From CAUUGB01 sp963544615 (GTDB lineage Bacteria > Patescibacteriota > Microgenomatia > UBA1400 > PJMF01), in contig CAUUGB010000019.1 in NCBI GenBank assembly GCA_963544615.1, forward strand, positions 1 to 16,735: 16,735 bases of DNA. Reading direction: 5' to 3'. A program made the position numbers and the translations under genes. This document shows, piece by piece, positions 13,943 to 16,735 of this stretch (position 1 is the stretch's first letter; the number at the start of each line of letters is the position of its first letter). The notes below the pieces were generated by a model that did not search any database, had not been told where the DNA came from, and saw only the letters and a program-made list of their open reading frames with translations.

Positions 13943-14986
13943 ATGCAAATTCTTCATTTTGGTTTTTTGTTTTTATCTTTTTGCCTTTCAATGGTGCTCA
14001 TTGTGCCTTTTATTAATCTGCTTTACAAGCTTAATTTTAAAAGAGCTAAACAAAAAACTAGTGACCCTTTTTCTCGCCCTACTCCTTATTTTGACCGTTT
14101 TAATGCCCATAAAGCTGGCACCCCTGTAGGCGGAGGGATACTGATTATCGCTGTAGTTAGTGTACTTTTTGTGCTTTCTTTTCCGCTATTTTCTTGGTTC
14201 AAATATCCCATTAATTACAATTTTGCTCAAAATGCTAATGCCGAAATTTTTGTTTTGTTATTTTCTTTTCTTTCTTTTGGCTTATTAGGCTTATACGATG
14301 ACATTAAAAAATTTTTTGGTTTCAAAAAAAGTGGTTTTTTTGGTTTACGTTTAGGGCAAAAACTGATTATTCAAATTATTTTAGCTAGCATTATTGCCTG
14401 GGTTTTTTATAATGTGTTGCATATTGATTTTGTCAATATTCCTTTTATGGGACATCCACTAACTTTAGGTTGGCTTTATTTACCAGTGGCAGCGTTTATT
14501 ATTGTTGCTTTTGCGAATGCGGTTAATATTACCGATGGTTTAGATGGTCTTGCTTCTGGCACTTTATTGTTTAGCTTATTTGGTTTGTGGATTATCTCTT
14601 TTTCTATTTTAGATATTCCTTTGGCTATTTTTACCACTTTACTCATTGGTAGCTTAATGAGTTTTTTGTACTTTAATGTTTATCCTGCCCGAATTTTTTT
14701 GGGTGATGTGGGTTCGCTATCACTAGGAGCAGTATTTGCCGTCATTGGTCTCCTGGTGGGTAAACCCATTGCTCTAGCTGTGATTGGTTTTATTTTTGTC
14801 CTAGAAACAGCTAGCTCTTTTTTGCAACTTTTAAGCAAAAAATTTCGTGGTAAAAAAATGTTTGCTGCTGCCCCCATGCATTTATGGTTTCAAATTAAGG
14901 GCTGGAGCGAACCTAAAATTGTCCAGCGTTTTTGGTTGGGGCAAATTCTGCTTACCTTGTTTGGAATTTGGATCACTCTACTTTAA
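13943..14986 (+). CDS. mraY: Phospho-N-acetylmuramoyl-pentapeptide transferase with an altered HHH motif
   Basis: MraY moves phospho-MurNAc-pentapeptide onto undecaprenyl phosphate to form lipid I. This 347-residue polytopic protein shows 'HKAGTPVGGGILI' (56-68), the metal-binding 'LYDDIKK' (Asp119, Asp120), 'NAVNITDGLDGLA' (192-204) and 'FLGDVGSLSLG' (252-262, Asp255). The C-terminal 'GWSEPKIVQRFW' is characteristic of MraY rather than WecA or TagO. The usual PxHHHxE just before it is 'PMHLWFQ' here, so only the first His (313) of the triple remains. Its place between murA and ftsW/murG supports the MraY call, though a related glycan-initiating transferase is a minor alternative. No Shine-Dalgarno site is seen, and the start lies 7 bp after murA. 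Confidence 0.9.
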   Translation: MQILHFGFLFLSFCLSMVLIVPFINLLYKLNFKRAKQKTSDPFSRPTPYFDRFNAHKAGTPVGGGILIIAVVSVLFVLSFPLFSWFKYPINYNFAQNANAEIFVLLFSFLSFGLLGLYDDIKKFFGFKKSGFFGLRLGQKLIIQIILASIIAWVFYNVLHIDFVNIPFMGHPLTLGWLYLPVAAFIIVAFANAVNITDGLDGLASGTLLFSLFGLWIISFSILDIPLAIFTTLLIGSLMSFLYFNVYPARIFLGDVGSLSLGAVFAVIGLLVGKPIALAVIGFIFVLETASSFLQLLSKKFRGKKMFAAAPMHLWFQIKGWSEPKIVQRFWLGQILLTLFGIWITLL

Positions 14987-14998
14987 GATTTTGTTCTG

Positions 14999-15007
14999 TG
15001 ATACACT
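14999..15007 (+). promoter_or_regulatory. Possible extended -10 promoter of ftsW-murG
   Basis: TGATACACT has the extended TGn followed by TACACT, the same hexamer used by the cyclophilin promoter. It ends 11 nt before ATG 15019 in the 32-bp gap after mraY. No -35 box is evident. Confidence 0.4.
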
Positions 15008-15018
15008 GTTAATGGCTT

Positions 15019-16131
15019 ATGTTGCAGTTAGAAAAAAAACTCTTAATGATGGTAGTAACCATTTTGTGCCTCCTGGGAGTGTTATTTGTTTACGAAAGCT
15101 CTACGGTAGAATCTTTTGCCCTCTCAGGTGACGATTTACATTTTGCCCTCACCCAAGCGATGGGTTTAGTTTTTGGTATTTTAGCCTGGTATTTTGCCAG
15201 CAAATTTAATTACCAATGGTACTTAAAATTTCCTTATTTTTTTTATCTTTTAGCTTTAGTAGTAATTGGGCTGTGTTTTTGGTCAGGAATTCCCCCAATT
15301 ATTAAAGGTAATGTCATTGCTGGTGGAGCCAGGCGCTGGATTTGGATTTTTGGCGTTTCGGTGCAGGTAGCTGAAATTGTTAAATTTTGCGTGCTGATTT
15401 TTTTTACTTATTTGCTCCTTAAACAAAATGAAGTAAAAATTTTTTTACTTTATTTAATGCCCATTGCAGGACTTATTTTATTACAAAAAGATTTAGGTTC
15501 GCTTTTGGTAATTTTTGCTGTCAGCGTGAGCATCTTCTTTTTATCTGGAGCAACAGCTAAACAATTTATTCCTTTAGGTTTGGGGCTCATGGGGGCAATT
15601 TTACTAATGATTGTGCTATCTCCTTACAGAATGAAACGACTCCTGACTTATCTTAATCCTCAAGAAGGCATGCAAGCGGAGAGTTATCACCTTAATCAAG
15701 CTCTCATTGCTATTGGCAGAGGTGGAGTTATGGGCAAAGGCATTAGTGGTTCGATACAAAAGTATTATTTACCCGAGGCTAGTTCAGATTCAATTTTCCC
15801 TATTATTGCTGAAGAAATTGGTTTTATTGGCGTAAGTTTTATTTTGTTTTTATATTTAGCTTTTTTTTGTTTACTTTACCGCTTGGTAAATTTAGGCTGT
15901 CAACATGAAGGTGGCAAAATGATTGGCTACGGAATTATTATGATGTTTTTGAGTCAATTGTTTTTGAATTTAGGAGCTATTTCTGGTCTCATCCCTTTAA
16001 CTGGCATGCCTTTACCATTTTTATCTGCCGGCGGTTCATCACTGGTATTTTCACTTTTTATGTTGGGAGTAATTTTTAATTTAACCAAGCAAACAGAAAT
16101 AGTAAAATATAAGCATCGACTTTATGACTAA
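15019..16131 (+). CDS. ftsW: SEDS-family peptidoglycan glycosyltransferase (FtsW/RodA)
   Basis: SEDS proteins polymerise lipid II into glycan strands with a partner transpeptidase. This 370-residue protein has about ten membrane helices. Family blocks are 'AGGARRWIWI' (101-110), 'LLQKDLGSLLVI' (154-165; QPDxG in most members), 'AESYHLNQALIAIGRGG' (220-236), 'LPEASSDSIFPIIAEEIG' (251-268) with the catalytic-type Asp257, and 'LTGMPLPFLSAGGSSL' (327-342). Division and elongation versions are hard to separate by sequence. The position between mraY and murG favours FtsW. ATG 15019 is used, since the ATG at 15012 is in another frame. Its last codons overlap the murG start by 8 bp. Confidence 0.93.
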   Translation: MLQLEKKLLMMVVTILCLLGVLFVYESSTVESFALSGDDLHFALTQAMGLVFGILAWYFASKFNYQWYLKFPYFFYLLALVVIGLCFWSGIPPIIKGNVIAGGARRWIWIFGVSVQVAEIVKFCVLIFFTYLLLKQNEVKIFLLYLMPIAGLILLQKDLGSLLVIFAVSVSIFFLSGATAKQFIPLGLGLMGAILLMIVLSPYRMKRLLTYLNPQEGMQAESYHLNQALIAIGRGGVMGKGISGSIQKYYLPEASSDSIFPIIAEEIGFIGVSFILFLYLAFFCLLYRLVNLGCQHEGGKMIGYGIIMMFLSQLFLNLGAISGLIPLTGMPLPFLSAGGSSLVFSLFMLGVIFNLTKQTEIVKYKHRLYD

Positions 16132-16735
16132 AATTTTGCTTACTGGCGGTCATTTAACCCCCGCTCTAGCCACTATTGATTACTTACAAAAACACTATCA
16201 CTATCAGTTAGTATTTGCCGGCAGACAAATTGCTCAAAGCCAAACTGGACAATTGGCGCGAGAAAAAAGTGAAGTGCTTAAACGAGGCATTAAATTTATT
16301 GATTTTACTGCCACCAAAAGTGATAATTTTTCACTTTTACTTTGGAGAAAAAGCATTGTTCAAGCAGAGCAAATTCTCCGTAGTGAAAAAGTCACCCTCT
16401 TACTGAGCTTTGGTGGCTATCTGGCTCTACCGTTTGCCATTGCCGCCAAAAAACTTCATCTAGCTATTGTCACTCATGAGCAAACAGCTGTTTTTGGCAA
16501 AGCTAATCGTGCCATTAATTTGTTAGCTGATTATTGTGGCGTCGCTTTTAAGCATTTAGTTAAAGCTAATCAAACTAAAATTCAATACACAGGCAATCCT
16601 TTGCGCGCCGAACTTTTTGCCTCTCAGCCTCAATGCCCTCAATGGTTTAAGTCAGCCACCTGCCCACTGCCATGGATTTATATTTCCGGTGGCTCCCAAG
16701 GTTCACAAACAATTAATCGTCACGTCTTAAATATT
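16124..16735 (+). CDS. murG: Lipid II synthase MurG, N-terminal 204 residues, cut by the window edge
   Basis: MurG adds GlcNAc from UDP-GlcNAc to lipid I at the inner face of the membrane. The frame is open from ATG 16124 to the last base. It begins 'MTKILLTGGHLTPALA', whereas most MurG proteins have TGGGTGGHxxPALA, so the first glycine loop is about four residues shorter. Later blocks are standard: 'LLLSFGGYLALPFAIAA', 'VTHEQTAVFGKANR', 'YTGNPLRAE' and 'YISGGSQGSQTINR', the second glycine loop at the start of the donor-binding half. The missing 3' part would hold the rest of the UDP-GlcNAc site. The gene overlaps ftsW by 8 bp (ATGACTAA), so translation is probably coupled. Confidence 0.95.
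   Translation, partial: MTKILLTGGHLTPALATIDYLQKHYHYQLVFAGRQIAQSQTGQLAREKSEVLKRGIKFIDFTATKSDNFSLLLWRKSIVQAEQILRSEKVTLLLSFGGYLALPFAIAAKKLHLAIVTHEQTAVFGKANRAINLLADYCGVAFKHLVKANQTKIQYTGNPLRAELFASQPQCPQWFKSATCPLPWIYISGGSQGSQTINRHVLNI

Noticed and set aside
13943..14986. WecA/TagO-type glycan-initiating transferase instead of MraY
   Set aside because: Considered because two HHH histidines are missing, but the 'GWSEPKIVQRFW' end and the murA-ftsW-murG setting fit MraY better.
14847..15131. 94-codon plus-strand open frame bridging mraY and ftsW
   Set aside because: It overlaps the conserved ends of both genes in another frame and lacks recognisable motifs.
1..16735. tRNA or rRNA genes, CRISPR arrays, insertion sequences
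   Set aside because: No cloverleaf-like segments, spaced direct repeats, transposase genes or terminal repeats were noticed on either strand. Nearly all the sequence is occupied by recognised genes.

Overview
The window is compact bacterial DNA: AT-rich at third codon positions, nearly no non-coding space (the longest gap is about 124 bp), and many genes overlap by 4 to 68 bp. TGA works as a normal stop. A DUF4012 membrane protein, a MurG with a shortened glycine loop ('TGGHLTPAL'), a YbeY ending soon after 'GYHH' and a dense cell-envelope cluster together suggest a Candidate Phyla Radiation (Patescibacteria) genome, perhaps a Microgenomates-like lineage. The lineage is inferred from protein style, not measured.

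Layout. (1) 1-1682, minus strand: a membrane-anchored cyclophilin-type prolyl isomerase, then a DUF4012 protein whose reading frame appears broken near position 94, so that its C-terminus runs off the left edge in another frame. (2) 1720-3870, plus strand: a sugar-phosphate-type nucleotidyltransferase and a Wzx/PST-like flippase. (3) 3803-8312, minus strand: GT2 glycosyltransferase, GT4, GT4, then an O-antigen polymerase/ligase-like membrane protein, coupled by 8, 14 and 4 bp overlaps. The flippase and polymerase genes converge and overlap by 68 bp. (4) 8437-11064, plus strand: a 543-residue single-pass surface protein with tandem beta-rich modules, then mannose-6-phosphate isomerase (manA). 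(5) 11086-16735, plus strand: ybeY, an LCP-family (LytR-CpsA-Psr) gene, murA, mraY, an ftsW/rodA-family gene, and a murG cut off by the right edge.

How the genes fit together. Regions 2-4 carry sugar activation, glycosyl transfer, flipping and polymerisation, which is most of a Wzx/Wzy surface-polysaccharide pathway. ManA could feed mannose-type precursors, and the LCP protein is the kind of enzyme that links such a polymer to the wall. No initiating phosphoglycosyltransferase is present. Region 5 supplies UDP-MurNAc synthesis (MurA), lipid I (MraY), lipid II (MurG) and a SEDS polymerase.

Regulation. At least six genes have a -10-like box, often the extended TGnTATAAT form, only 6-12 nt before the start codon. 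This implies leaderless or near-leaderless mRNAs, while internal genes use overlap coupling or a Shine-Dalgarno site (manA). The 124-bp divergent region at 8313-8436 holds three perfect inverted repeats placed around the promoter elements. Other notable points are a Cys-to-Asp change in the MurA active site (the known fosfomycin-insensitive form) and an MraY lacking two of the three histidines of its HHH motif. I did not find a clearly new multi-gene system. The best candidates for new biology are the repeat-bearing surface protein with its divergent operator region and the modified peptidoglycan enzymes.
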